A stretch of 64,000 nt of DNA, from positions 33,720,603 through 33,784,602 of the forward strand of contig OY997661.1 in NCBI GenBank assembly GCA_963921795.1, read 5' to 3'. The translations under genes and the position numbers were made by a program. Source of the stretch: Nannobrachium achirus. Taxonomy: Eukaryota; Chordata; Actinopteri; Myctophiformes; Myctophidae. How positions within the stretch are numbered: position 1 is the first letter of the stretch; each line of letters opens with the position of its first letter. Shown here one piece after another: positions 48,964-60,750 of the stretch. The notes under the pieces were generated by a model, which was not told the origin of the DNA, ran no database searches, and saw only the letters and a list, made by a program, of their open reading frames with translations.

Positions 48964-51900
48964 CTAAGCACTGTCTACTCTTTTCAGGGACTCTAAAAGG
49001 CGCAGGATAGGTGACCATATTTTTTGGAACTGGGGCTCCCTATCTGTGAGGACAAATCTTACTCTCTCCAGGTGCAGGACTCCGCCTAGTTCCTTTATCC
49101 ACATGTCAATAGATGGGGGTTTAACTGATTTCCAGGCTTGAAGGATTAATTTCCTGGCGAGCAATGTAGAGAGCCTAACAACTTGATTCTCCCGGTTGTT
49201 TTGGGCCCACCCTGGCTCCAGCACCCCGAAGAGCGCAGTTAACGGAGCAGGAGGGAGTTCCCTCTCATAAGCTTTCCCAAGAAAGTCAAAAATTTGGTTC
49301 CAAAAGTTTTGCAACTTATGGCATTGAACAAATTGATGTGCTAAGGTACCTTGCTCAATAAAGCATTTGCCACACAGGGGAGAAGAATCCTTAAATAATT
49401 TATGCACTTTAGTCGGGGAGAAGTGTAATCTGTGAATGATCTTAAATTGGATGAGGCCATGCCTGACATTAATAGAGCTGTGATGAATATTGTCAATACA
49501 CTCCTCCCACGTTTCGTCCGAGATATCAATACCTAGCTCTCTTTGCCAGTTCTCTTTGAATGGGAGAGAGGGTAGACTAGACAAATCTTGCAAAGTTGCA
49601 TAGTATTGTGAGACTGCACCTTTACCAAAGGAATCGACTCTCATTATGCTCTCTAGTGTCGGATGACGAGTCTTTTGTTCGAATTGTGGGACATGAGTTC
49701 TGAAAAAGTTTCTAATCTGTAAGTATCTAAAAAAGTGTGATGCCGGAAGTTGACACAACTGCTTGAGTTGTTGAAAAGAAACAAAAAGGTCATCCCTATA
49801 CAAGTTACTTAAGGATTCGATTCCTTTTTCCCTCCAGAGACGAAAAACTGGGTCGGTCAGGCCTGGTTTAAAGGCATGATTGCCACAAATGGGAGTGTAC
49901 ATATACAATTTGGGAGCTTTTATCAGTTTTGAGATTTGAGACCAGATTTTAAGAGAATGCTGAATTATAGGGTTATGACTATAGATATCCTTCTTAAACT
50001 TAACAGGACTATTTAGCAGTGCGGGTAGGCACGTGCCTGTGCACGACAAGTGTTCCATTCTTAGCCAGGAGGGCATACTTTCAAGGTTATAGCCTGGGTA
50101 ACAGTCAAACCATTGAGTAATAAAATTTAAGTTAGCTGCCAAGTAATATAGTCTGAATTGAGGGAGACCAAATCCACCCTCACTCCTACTTTTGCACAGA
50201 TGTAGACGAGTAATCCTGGGAGTTTTGCCAAACCATATAAAGGCGGAGATGATTGAGTCTAGTTTCTTAAAATAATATTGAGGAATGCTTGTTGGGATTG
50301 ATTGGAAGACATACAAAAATCTAGGTAAAGTTACCATTTTGATGGCGTTAATACGTCCAGCCATTGATAAGGGTAAGGTGTTCCAGAACTCTATGTTTTT
50401 CTGCAATTGTTTTATTTTTTGGTCCCAGTTTGCCTTCAGTAAGTTATTCAATTTACTTGTGACTATAATTCCCAGACTCGTAAATTTATCCAAGACAATT
50501 TTGAATGGGGTGGATGACAGAAAGGTTTTGTCCACTACATCTGATAAAGGCATCAGTTCGCTTTTATCCCAGTTTATTCTGTACCCTGAAAAAGAACCAA
50601 ACTCATTGATGAGGTTTAGCAGTGTGGGGATGGAAGCCCTTGGATCAGAAATAAACAAGACCACATCGTCAGCGTAGGCCGAAATTTTGTGCGAGGTACC
50701 ATGTTGCACAATCGGGTGGATTACTGAGCAGGCCCGTATCCTCGCAGCTAAGGGTTCTAACGCAAGCGCGAATATATAAGGTGAGATCGGATCCCCCTGG
50801 CGTGTGCCTCTAAAAAGCCTGAATGGTTTCGATTCATTTTGATTAGTGAGGACTGAGGCCGATGGTTCGTGATATATGACCTTAATCCAGTTAATGAAAG
50901 AATCCCCAAAGCCAAATTTAGTCAAGACGGAAAGCATATATGGATGTTCAATTTGGTCAAAGGCCTTCTGGGCGTCAAGTGAGATCGCGACCGCATCCTC
51001 CGTACTACGTGCAGGGTTGTAGATTAGATTAAACAGCCTCCTCATATTATACTGTATATGTCTGGAGGGCATGAACCCAGTCTGATCCGGGTGAATAATA
51101 TTGCAAATATGCTCTTTAAGCCTAGAAGAAAGAATTTTGCTCAGTATTTTGGTTTCCGTTGGCAAAAGAGAAATGGGTCTGTATGAGGATGCTAGTGAAG
51201 AGTCCTTGTCCTTTTTAAGTAGTAGGGAAATCCTACCATGGTACAGCCCCTTCGGCAGAGAGCCTGATTCTTTAGAGTTATTCAACATACGTAGTATGAA
51301 AGGCGCTAAGAGGCTGGAGTAGGCCTTATAAAACTCCGCCCCAAAGCCGTCCGGCCCAGGGGCTTTGTTATTCGGAGCCTGCTGGATAGCTATCTTGACT
51401 TCCCCTAATGTAATGTCTGCATCTAACTCCGCCACTGCTTCCTCACTTAATGAGGGGAGATCACATTCTTGCAAAAAATTGTCAATATCCTCCTGACTAG
51501 AGGTACTTTTGGAGCTATAAAGGTCACGGTAAAACTCTTCAAAACAGTTATTTATTTCTTTAGGGTCAGTAACTCGATTTCCGTTCTTGTTATTGATAGA
51601 GAGGATGGCCTGAGAGGCTTGGGATTGTCGAAGCAGTCTAGCCAGTAGTTTGTGTGGTTTGTCTCCAAATTCAAATATTTTTTGTCTGTAATTTAATAAT
51701 TGGGAGCAAACTCGTTTAGTAAGAATAGAGTTGTAGTCGTATTTCAATTTCGTAATTTTGCCCAGTATTTCTGACGAGGGGGAGTCTAGATAATCTTTAT
51801 TCAATTGAGTTAGAGTAGCCTCTATTGATCTCAGAGACTGTTCTTGAAGCTTACGTTTGGCTGACGAAAATGCAATTATGTGACCTCTCATTACAGCTTT

Positions 51901-52824
51901 AAAGGATTCCCATAGGACAGAGTCATCGACCTCTCCATTATCGTTAGAGGCAAAAAAGAAGGAGATATGGCCCTCCATTTCTTTGTGGAAAACTTCGTCC
52001 TTAAGAAGTAGGGGATCAAACCGCCAAGACTTATTCCTTCTATTGTCTAGATCCTTAAATTGTAAGTCCAGTGTAACTGGGCTATGATCGGAGACAAGTA
52101 TCGGATGGTATGTGCTATCAATTACCGCGGATAAGAGTTTAGAGTCTAGGAAGAAATAGTCTATGCGACTTGAAGTTTTGTGCACTGGACTGTAAAATGA
52201 GTATTCCCTCCCCGCAGGATTAACCAATCTCCAAATATCAACAATATTCAGGCTTTTAAGCAAGGTGTTCAATAGGCCTCCAGCCTTTGATTGGTTAGAT
52301 GAGAGCGTGGAGCTTTTGTCCAGAGTAGAGTCCATTACACAGTTAGCGTCTCCTGCGATAAGGACATTGGTAGCATGGATGTTAGGGATTGAGTTAAAAA
52401 GTTTTTGAAAGAAGTCAGGGCAGTCAAAATTGGGGCCATATATATTTACGAGTGTTACATTTTGTGAAGCCAATTGACCACTAAGAATAAGAAATCTCCC
52501 ATCAGGGTCGGTCAATGTTGCAGAGTGGATGAATGGAACATTTTTGCGAAACAATATAGCTACTCCTCTAGCTTTAGCACCAAAATTGGCATGATAGGCC
52601 TGACCCAGCCAGTTTGCCCGAAGAATTGATTGCACATTGCGCTTTGCATGGGTTTCCTGTAGAAAGATAACGTCGGGTTGCAGGGACTTAAGGTGGGCGA
52701 GGACTTTCGCCCTCTTGACAGGATTACCCAGGCCTTTTACGTTCCAGCTAAGAAATCTTAACGCCCCGTTAGGTAACCCGCTATTAGATTTATGTGTCGT
52801 TGACACCGTTCGCAAGTGTGACAC
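48964..52824 (-). CDS. L1/Tx1-like ORF2: endonuclease and reverse transcriptase
   Basis: 1,286 residues without a break. The apurinic-type endonuclease spans about residues 20-255: LRFLSWNVKGLGN, the catalytic E in IFLQETHA (near 58), AGDANCVMD, SRIDYFF and SDHSPVTLDL (near 243). The RT follows: SSYRPISLLP, ISLDAQKAFDQIEHPY, RGTRQGDPISPYIF and the active-site SAYADDVVLFI (near 716). A C-terminal zinc knuckle CGKC-x7-AHQFVQC is near 1150. It nicks target DNA and copies the element RNA there. Intact motifs suggest it could be active, but that is not shown. Confidence 0.95.
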   Translation of the reverse strand: MSHLRTVSTTHKSNSGLPNGALRFLSWNVKGLGNPVKRAKVLAHLKSLQPDVIFLQETHAKRNVQSILRANWLGQAYHANFGAKARGVAILFRKNVPFIHSATLTDPDGRFLILSGQLASQNVTLVNIYGPNFDCPDFFQKLFNSIPNIHATNVLIAGDANCVMDSTLDKSSTLSSNQSKAGGLLNTLLKSLNIVDIWRLVNPAGREYSFYSPVHKTSSRIDYFFLDSKLLSAVIDSTYHPILVSDHSPVTLDLQFKDLDNRRNKSWRFDPLLLKDEVFHKEMEGHISFFFASNDNGEVDDSVLWESFKAVMRGHIIAFSSAKRKLQEQSLRSIEATLTQLNKDYLDSPSSEILGKITKLKYDYNSILTKRVCSQLLNYRQKIFEFGDKPHKLLARLLRQSQASQAILSINNKNGNRVTDPKEINNCFEEFYRDLYSSKSTSSQEDIDNFLQECDLPSLSEEAVAELDADITLGEVKIAIQQAPNNKAPGPDGFGAEFYKAYSSLLAPFILRMLNNSKESGSLPKGLYHGRISLLLKKDKDSSLASSYRPISLLPTETKILSKILSSRLKEHICNIIHPDQTGFMPSRHIQYNMRRLFNLIYNPARSTEDAVAISLDAQKAFDQIEHPYMLSVLTKFGFGDSFINWIKVIYHEPSASVLTNQNESKPFRLFRGTRQGDPISPYIFALALEPLAARIRACSVIHPIVQHGTSHKISAYADDVVLFISDPRASIPTLLNLINEFGSFSGYRINWDKSELMPLSDVVDKTFLSSTPFKIVLDKFTSLGIIVTSKLNNLLKANWDQKIKQLQKNIEFWNTLPLSMAGRINAIKMVTLPRFLYVFQSIPTSIPQYYFKKLDSIISAFIWFGKTPRITRLHLCKSRSEGGFGLPQFRLYYLAANLNFITQWFDCYPGYNLESMPSWLRMEHLSCTGTCLPALLNSPVKFKKDIYSHNPIIQHSLKIWSQISKLIKAPKLYMYTPICGNHAFKPGLTDPVFRLWREKGIESLSNLYRDDLFVSFQQLKQLCQLPASHFFRYLQIRNFFRTHVPQFEQKTRHPTLESIMRVDSFGKGAVSQYYATLQDLSSLPSLPFKENWQRELGIDISDETWEECIDNIHHSSINVRHGLIQFKIIHRLHFSPTKVHKLFKDSSPLCGKCFIEQGTLAHQFVQCHKLQNFWNQIFDFLGKAYERELPPAPLTALFGVLEPGWAQNNRENQVVRLSTLLARKLILQAWKSVKPPSIDMWIKELGGVLHLERVRFVLTDREPQFQKIWSPILRLLESLKRVDSA

Positions 52825-55122
52825 TCACCAGCGCCGCACACCCCCCCGAGAACACGCGCACACCACCAGCCAGACAGTACATAAAACATAAAACAAAAAA
52901 CATAAACCCATAGCCCGACACCCCACCCCCCCAAGTTGAGGGACCTCCCACCGAGAAGCCCATCTCTAAATCCCCAAACACCGTACTAGACGTTAGTGAG
53001 ATTCCCTCAATGGCCCCTCCCCCAAACCTTATAAAATAAGTAAGAAAAGGAATATTTAAAGTTATCCATTATTGCCCGTAAATTGTTAACATTTTGACCA
53101 CATCCGGTATGTACAACATTCCACCTAAATAATCATTGGTCGACTGGATCCGTTTAGCTACTACCCTTTGGACTCTTACAGTACGTTTCTGATAACATAG
53201 GATTTTAAATTAAACTGCCAGAAACCCGGCTAACCTTGAGGTAAGAGATTATAATAATACAAATACTAGTGATGATAAAAATAATAATACAAAGTAGTAA
53301 ACGCATCAATAATAATAAAAAATAAAAAATAAAAACATATAAATTATAATGAAGGGAAGTAAAAGAACAACTCAAGGTCAAATTAGAAGGTGTAATCACC
53401 ATCCAACCTAACATTGTACAAAAATGGCGAACGCCACCCTCCTACAGAAAGATTTATGATCTCGGGGGCCCGGAGCAAAAAGGCACAAGCGACACCCCAC
53501 ACCCCCCCGCCGGCCGACGCCCCCCACCGACCGCAGCCACCCAATCCAATCCTATATGTTCATTCCGTCCAGACATTAATACGGATTAGGCTTCGATGTG
53601 TGAATTTCAAAATATACTTTTTAATGTTGTTACTAATAAATGACCACAATCACTGAAAAGCCGCCCGCGAGAAGATGCAAACGCCCCCCACGCCCCCCCG
53701 CTCCAGGCCCCCGATTTACACACAAAAAGAAAAAAAAATAGAACAGACGCTCTATTATAAATAAAAGGAAAACCCAGACAAACAATCACTCCACCAAGCA
53801 AAACTATACTCAAGCACGCACAAACACACACAGATAACCGGTGGACAAGGATCGAATACAAAACAAAAATAAGATACATGAACAAGTAAAAATTGTAAAA
53901 GTAAAAAAAAAAAAAACCCCATGTTACCCAAATTGGCAATATCCGCCCTACTACAAAGTGTTGAAAGTCCGATCAACTAAAAAAGGCTGGATATCCACTC
54001 TACTACGAGTGATGAGGAGTGAATTCCAGACCGTGAAAATGAGTGCATAGAAACCCCGACACACATACGCTCCTAGAGGCAAAACTACTCACACCAATCA
54101 CCCACGCACACACACAACTAAGTAATAAACAAAAACCCCATAAATACCGAGATTAAGGTACGCGAGTGTTCAGAGTTGGATACATCTAAAACCTCCTAGA
54201 GTAATAATGTATCCTTCCACACCTGATTACGCCCCCAGTTAAAACTGAGTCCAACATAAGTTGTAAATGTTACGGTGAGGTAATAATGTGATAAGGATAT
54301 GTGAAACTACAAGACAGCAAGCTTTTAGTTTGATAACAATCCAATTTAGCTAGGAAGCATCCAAGTACCCATCACTTAATGTAAGCGTAACTCTAACAAT
54401 ATAGAAATAATAATACCAAAAAACACACATCTATGGTAGGACTAGCCTACAGCCCACTCACACACATACAGTCAGAAACGCTTAATCAGGCATACATTCA
54501 ATCAGACAGACAGACAGACACACACAACTTAGTAACAGGAGCCCCACACACTCATTCCCACACATACACACCCACACTAAAGGGAAGAAGGAAAACAACA
54601 AACATGAACCAAAAACAAACAAGAAACAGAACTGCAAACAATCCTTAATATAGAAAGAAAAAAAATCGTTTATATCCTACATTGTCCAAAAAGGAAAAAA
54701 GAAAAAAGTTCCAAGCAGCCCACCGCCGTGGAGAGAAAACTGAAATAAAGTTCGATAGCCATGTCAACATAAACGGCCATTCATGTTGAGGAACAGAACA
54801 CAATGACAAAATGTTCACTGTTGACGTAGCATGTCTAGGTTGAGTACCCGATTTCTGAGTTACAAGAACATATTATATATATATATGAATATGTATATAT
54901 ATATACTAAAAAAAATGAGGGGCAAGTGGGCTGCATTATGTTCAGTCTGAATGTTCCAGGTAGGATAAAAAAAATAAAAGTGTCGATGAGTAGCAGCCTA
55001 GAGTTCCAGTCAAATGTGAGTTAGTGAGTGTGCTGCTACATACCAGTGGCTCCCCAGCCTAGGCTGAAAAGCGAATGAGATCAAGAAGAAGCACCGTTAT
55101 TCACGACTCCACCACACCGCCG
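52825..55122. other. Unusually long L1 inter-ORF region
   Basis: This is 2.3 kb between ORF1 stop and ORF2 start, A+T rich with many simple runs on either strand. Frames here (for example 53607-53939 minus) are low-complexity and carry no recognisable domain. Typical L1 elements have a short spacer. Confidence 0.75.
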
Positions 55123-56106
55123 TCAAACACCACCCTCCACGCCATCGCCGCCAGCCGCGCCGCCTTCCACGTCGTTCACACCGTCATTAACGTCATCCAC
55201 CATGTCGCTGTCGATCACCGCGCCGTCACCGTTGTTCTCGCCGCCCGGCCTCCCATCCAAGAAACGATCCGCCGCCTCAGGGGTCTCGAAGTACCGTGTG
55301 GCACCGTTGATAGTGATGCGAAGGCGAGTCTGGCGTGTGCCCACGAAACCTGACTGAACGCCAGCAGTCTTGCATCTTCCACGAACATTATAGAATGCCT
55401 TACGTTGTTGGAACACCTCCGTTGGTATGTCGGGGAAGATGGACACCCGGGCATTGTTGTATTGTAGGGGGGCCTTCTGAGCAGCTAGCTTGGTGATAAG
55501 GTTCTTCATGTGGAGGTAGTGAATCTTTGCGATGATCGCCCTGGGCCCGCCTTTGGTGCGTCTGGGCCCAACTCGATGTGCTATGTCCACCATCACGCCG
55601 TCTGGAAAGTGTTCCGCCCCAAGCAAAAGTGGAATCAACTTAGACACAAAGTCGGCCGCGTTTTGCTTTTCTTCGCCCTCGCCTATAAAACCGAGGCGGA
55701 TATTTTGGCGCCTGGAAATTAATTCCATCTGTAGTAGTTTTCTGTTTATCTCGGCGTGGCTAGCTTGTAGCTCCTTGCAAACAGCGATCTGCGCCTGTAG
55801 TTCGTCGTCATGTCTAGTCACGGCTACCTCGATGTGACGCACTTTCTCGGTGACCGTTGCCAGAGAAGATTGCATGGAGCCCATAGTAGCTTCGATGTTA
55901 GTGAGTTTAAGCTCCATTTTGTCCTGAAAAGTGGTGATAGCCTTCATCAGGTCGGCCGTGGTAGGGATAGTAGCCGGCGGCGCGCCAGCCACCCTTCCCC
56001 CCTGCGACATGCTGTCGGCGTCCAGAACGTTGATAAACTCCTCGTCCACTACCAAAGGGCTCACTCTAGTGTTGTATTTGTGATGATGTTTCTTCCTATC
56101 CGTCAT
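55123..56106 (-). CDS. L1/Tx1-like ORF1 protein (RNA-binding)
   Basis: 327 residues from ATG at 56106. A charged N-terminus (MTDRKKHHHKYN) is followed by a coiled coil (about 45-135; MKAITTFQDKMELKL, LQASHAEINRKLLQMELISR). An RRM-like part begins RRQNIRLGFIGEGEEKQNA with VDIAHRVGPRRTKGGPRAII (about 135-225). A C-terminal domain (AFYNVRGRCK, TRYFETPEAADRFLDG) and a Gly/Asp-rich tail end it. ORF1p of this type trimerises and coats the element RNA. I see no CCHC knuckle. Confidence 0.9.
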   Translation of the reverse strand: MTDRKKHHHKYNTRVSPLVVDEEFINVLDADSMSQGGRVAGAPPATIPTTADLMKAITTFQDKMELKLTNIEATMGSMQSSLATVTEKVRHIEVAVTRHDDELQAQIAVCKELQASHAEINRKLLQMELISRRQNIRLGFIGEGEEKQNAADFVSKLIPLLLGAEHFPDGVMVDIAHRVGPRRTKGGPRAIIAKIHYLHMKNLITKLAAQKAPLQYNNARVSIFPDIPTEVFQQRKAFYNVRGRCKTAGVQSGFVGTRQTRLRITINGATRYFETPEAADRFLDGRPGGENNGDGAVIDSDMVDDVNDGVNDVEGGAAGGDGVEGGV

Positions 56107-57266
56107 TTAAGTCGAGTTTCGAGCGGAAAAGTTGAGGAATAATTTCTTAAAATAGTAAATTAGCAAAGTTTGGGACGGAGCCCCACGGGAACACAGCTTA
56201 CTGCATGCTCGCTGACCACGCCTCTCTCAACATATTCATGATTGACCAATGTAGGACGCGAAAGCTTCTCAAGTGTTCCTGGGAGGGAATTCTCTGATTT
56301 TCTCCCCGCTCAGAGAGAGAAGTTTTACTTATTGATCTCTGAGGAAAAAGTAACTTCTGCTTAACCATTTTCAACAGGAGTTGGCTGTATGAGTATGATT
56401 GTTTGAGTTATGAGTGAATTATTGATTGTAGAATGATTTGTCATCTTGTAACTTTGTGTTTGGAACATATTGTATGACCTGCATTAATTCTGTACTGACT
56501 GCAGCCCCGCCCATCTATTGCCAGAAGCCATGTGGGCAAAGCCCCACCCCTATTCAAGGGCTTTGAAGTGTTGAATATTTAAGTGGCTGCAGGACCAGAG
56601 TTCGGGGTTCAGAAACCTGGCTCTAGCCACTCAGGTTTAGGTTCCGATCCAGATGCAAGAGGCGAAGCTATGCTCATATTCTGAATATTCCTGTGAAGTG
56701 AATAAAGTTTGTTGACAGCTTACAACTAGCCACTTCTCGACTCATCTTTTCCCTGCACGACTGAAGAAGCTTTGGACAAAATTAACGACACTCCCAACCT
56801 GGGGGCATGCATGCAAATCAAAATCGTTAAAATCACAAACGATAGAAAGAAGTAAGTGAAAACATATTAACACCCATCTTTTCTTTTCTCTAGTGACTAT
56901 CTAAAATATCAACCCTTGTTGTAAAAAAAAATAAGTTGTCCTTTAAGATATTTGTGGGCCTTTTTGCCTTTATAGACGGGTTTCTTGTTTACAAACATTG
57001 AGACTAAATGCACATTGAGACTAAATGCACAGCTGACTGTATCATGTAGTCAATTCCGTCCAATCCCCAAACCTGTTGTTTTGGGGAGCGCTAGTTTCAT
57101 TGGCTAATTTTGGTACCGACCCTGCGCATGCATCTATCTCTTATCAGTGTAACGTGGACCAGAAACCCGTCTTGATAGTACACTAGTTAGACAGGAAACA
57201 GGGAGAGAGAGAGAGAGACGGGGAGTGACATGCAGCAAAGGCCTACAGGCCTGTCAGCCTTCAGAG

Positions 57267-57705
57267 CAGGGGTCTTCAACAGGGGGTCCGGGACCCCCAG
57301 AGTTACTACAGGGGGTCCTCCAAATCTTTGAGTGATAGAAACTTTTTTTCTCCTTTTTTATATTAACCACTTGAACCCTAACATCCATATTCTGAGAACC
57401 TTAGCCAAAAATAGCCGATCTACAAGATCTAATAGCTCGTAGATCGGCTATTTTTGGCAAAGAGCTTTGCTGTATAGGGGAAAAAAAGCAGACTAAGTAC
57501 AGAGTGAAAGGTCAAGTTTATTAAGTATTGATGGTTCAAGTGGTTAAATATTTTAAAACGCATATTGTCATGAATCCAAAATACACTGATGATTGTGCTG
57601 TCAAACAATGAAACTATATGGAATCTATGAACAGGTTGTGGGGGTCCCTGCTTCATATCTCTCTCAACTAAGGGGTCCTTGACCTGAAAACATTGAAGAC
57701 CCCTG
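57267..57705. mobile_element. hAT MITE with nested TTAA MITE (unit C/D spacer copy)
   Basis: Paralogue of 26160-26598, with TSD CTTCAGAG at 57259-57266 and 57706-57713. The nested TTAA element is at 57367-57543. It duplicated with the spacer, so both insertions predate unit duplication. Confidence 0.85.
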
Positions 57706-57912
57706 CTTCAGAGCCTACAGTATGTGGTATGTGCCTGGACGGCTATAGACAGCGGGCGTCCCCAGTTCACAGGCTCTTTGTAGCAAATAGGTCCCCTATA
57801 CCAGGATGAGTTTGTGCGTGCGTGCGTGCGTACGTACGTGTGTGCGTGCGTGCGTGTGTGCAGTATTCCTTTACTTTACAGTACACATGCATAGTAGAAT
57901 GTCCTTTAACAG

Positions 57913-58007
57913 GTCCTGAGAGCTGCAGCCTCTGCGGACATTTTCGAGAACCATCTAAAATACTTCCGTTAAACAAGCATTTGTGGAGTGTATTTCACCC
58001 CCTCCAG
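57913..58007 (+). other. Candidate untranslated exon upstream of TRIM unit D
   Basis: Third copy of the 10516-10603 exon candidate, 95 bp, with the same splice-like borders and one base missing from an A run compared with unit C. Confidence 0.3.
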
Positions 58008-58686
58008 GTGTGTAATATGTCTGTCGTTTTGCTTGCTGGAGTTTTATTTCATTGCTTTTAAAATCAGCTGTTTAAAATGTGGCTTTGAGGAGAGCTGTAG
58101 CCTACTGCATTTTCCGTAATGTTTGAGCAGGTAAGTAAACTGGTACATTGATTGACTTTATTGATCCAATAAAATGCAGGTAACAATAGAATGCTGCTAC
58201 ACCTCATTCCATTGGTGAGTCATGCATGAAGTGTCAGAGCTGTCGGACAGCTTGAATAAGATGGACAGATAAACCTTTCTTCATTAAGTGAAGTCTGGTC
58301 AATGGGTCTGGTGTGCAGCCCATGCAGTACATTAAAACTATAGGTAGAGTGAATACAGTTAATAACTGCTGCCTGGAGAATGAAGGTGTCTTTTTGCTCT
58401 TTCAGTCCCTTCATATTTATTTCTCCAGATCACCACCATAGTGCCGATTGGCACCATGTCAATTCCTGGAAAATAATCTCAATGAATTAGGCTAATCATT
58501 TTATAAACACTCAAGTCTAGTGGTTTGCTCTGACTGAATGAAGTGGTTGGAGACTGCGTTCGTATGTAGGCTGTGTGTGCCAGAGCACTTTAAACACCTG
58601 TAAGTCAACAAAGTGTTAATCCAACCACTGACTGAAACACACCCTCCTTTAAACAATCCAAATTTCAACAGTATACTTCAAAACTA

Positions 58687-60750
58687 GAATCAAATGTTTT
58701 TTGATAGAAAGTTTTGGGTGCTTGTTGTTTTCTTAAAGTGTTAAGCCGCAGGGGGGTCCGGGGGGGGGGGTAATCTGCATAATACCTTGTTAAAGTGTCC
58801 ATTTTGTTAAACTTTGCATTTGTAGTTATTTTACTGTAATTTACCAACATAGTAACCAGCACAGATAGACAAAGAGACATTCATGGATTCATATTTATTC
58901 AGAACTAACTTTTATCTTCCCCCCTGGACCCAGGGTATGGCAGCTGCATACCCCTGCCATACCCAATTGACGCCCCTGAGTCAAAACATGCATTGCGTTC
59001 TACCTTTTCTTTGCTGACATCAACCCGTTACACACAGTGCTGCAAAGTGCATGATGATACTCGTCAATTCTGCGCTTCTTTATTAACTAATTTACCTTGC
59101 TCCATTGTTGGCTAAATGACGTTTCGTTTCGGCGTCTTTTGGGCAAATCTGCAAGTACTCTCGCCGTGGTTTCATCCACAAGCGTGGGAGGGGCACGTAC
59201 CTTTTAGGCGAAGCCCGAACTGGCGAAGTGGGGAAATGTCCGATACCGTAGCGATCTGGCGAACGTCTTCTGGACAGGGCGTTTATCGTGCGCTTGCCCA
59301 GGCCTTGCGGCCTGGGCATAAATATAACGATTGCATTCACCACGGCTTCGTAACTCGCGCGGCGCTCCGCCGGCCGCGCGGCCCTGGCCCGCTCTTCGCG
59401 GCCACTCGCGCCTGCGGCGCTCGGGGGCGAAGAGCAGGACCAAGGTCCGCTGGCCTTCGCGCCGCTTGCAGTGTCGTGGACAATCAATTCGCCAGATCGC
59501 TACGGTAGGAGACAAATCCCCACTTCGCCAGTTCGGGCTTCGCCAGAACAGGACTTTCCCCGTGGGAGGACGGAGGAGTGACGGCGGAGCGTTCAGTGTG
59601 AGCGATCTGCTCTATAAATGAAATGCACACACGTGTGTGTCTGTGAGCTTGTGTATCTGCTATTTTTCTATACCAATGAAACGGGAGATTTGCAGAGATA
59701 TGTAAATGTAACCATTAAAGCAATAACACCACTCTGAATGGAGAGAAAAACAGATCTCCGATCTCATTTCATGCTTGTGTAACTCGACAGATCTCCATCT
59801 CAGCCAGTGCTTGTGTAATTTGCGGGGAATATATTAATCTGACTCTGATTACAAACCACTTGAACTCCGACTTCTATATCCTATCATGCCAGGGGGAACA
59901 AACCCAATTGCGAGCTTGTTGATTTGTGGCACTGCATAGATTGGCAAAAATAGATTTGGTGTAGTGTAGACTGAATATGTGGTCAAAGTAAAGAGCAAAA
60001 TTGGGTCCCGTTTTATTCCAGAGGTTTTGAGGCAGGAGTAGGCTTAGATGAGGCGAGGTAGGCTACTGAAGCTCCGTATACTGCGTATATCACAGCGGTG
60101 CTTAATAATAAGTGAACTTTCCGACGGCGAAGTCCTTCTGATGGATTTTTCTTGGCTGTCAATGTCTCTATAGTCCAAAAAATCGCTCTGAACGTGAGTA
60201 AAACGATAGTGTACTGTGTACGCTGTATCGACTTGTCATCTAAAGCATTGCCAAATGGGAAATGTTAACTTGAGCATGTTTAAACCACTCACCGTTTTTT
60301 CCTCCTCTGCTGCAATGAATCGCTCGCCTCTGCTCGCACGAGCCGAGCACAAACGAGGAAGGGCGAAACTTGCCGAGGCACAAATGAGGGAAGGCTGGTG
60401 GGCTGTGGCGCTCGATTCCACATCTAACGAGGAGAAAGCCTCGTTAAAATACGTGCAGACAGCCTGGCTCCGCCCGGCCAAATACCTTCCGACACGTATA
60501 TCGCCCTTCCCAAACCAAAGAAGGGGGGCGAAAAAGCAACTAGCAAAGCCCACGGATAGAGGAGCAGTTGATTCCACATGATCTGCACGCTGAGCGGGGG
60601 CGGCGCCCACTGACTTCAATAGAATACGTGGAGCCAGCCGAGAGAACCGCCCGCGTTTATCATCAAGTGACATTTATCCACTTCCCATGCCCACGTCACT
60701 TCCAAAGTGACTTCCAAACCCTAGGTAAGGAGTTTTGGTCATAGATTCCC
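58687..60750. mobile_element. 2.06-kb insertion specific to unit D
   Basis: Flanked by AAAACTA at 58680-58686 and 60751-60757. Unit C reads through ('acttcaaaataagcacagat'). The content is mixed: a G run near 58755, the inverted-arm element 59207-59544, and a GC-rich part at 60300-60660 whose ORFs I do not recognise. Clear terminal repeats of the whole insert were not found. Confidence 0.65.
59207..59544. mobile_element. Inverted-arm element with 57-bp arms and the 206-bp GC-rich core
   Basis: The left arm starts GGCGAAGCCCGAACTGGCGA and the right arm is its complement with about five mismatches. The core 59279-59484 is the same length and nearly the same sequence as 38491-38696, whose arms are unrelated. 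A long minus-strand frame through the core is shared by both copies. Confidence 0.8.

Larger units (their letters stand above)
48587..56228 (-). mobile_element. Full-length L1/Tx1-like LINE, 7.6 kb, 15-bp TSD
   Basis: Direct repeats AACATATTCATGATT at 48572-48586 and 56229-56243 flank it. The matching empty site is near 25101 in the unit B spacer. The 5' end is at the right (GAGAGAGGCGTGGTCAGCG on the minus strand), and a short A tail is at the left. It carries ORF1 (55123-56106) and ORF2 (48964-52824), both open, so the insertion is recent and younger than the duplication of the spacer. The 5'UTR is only about 120 bp, while the gap between ORFs is 2.3 kb. Confidence 0.93.

Noticed and set aside
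53607..53939. 110-codon minus-strand frame in the L1 inter-ORF region
   Set aside because: Phe/Tyr/Leu low complexity from A-rich runs; no conserved feature.
59092..59621. Several overlapping frames on both strands
   Set aside because: They belong to the inverted-arm GC-rich element. I kept only the note that one minus-strand frame is shared with 38517-38732.
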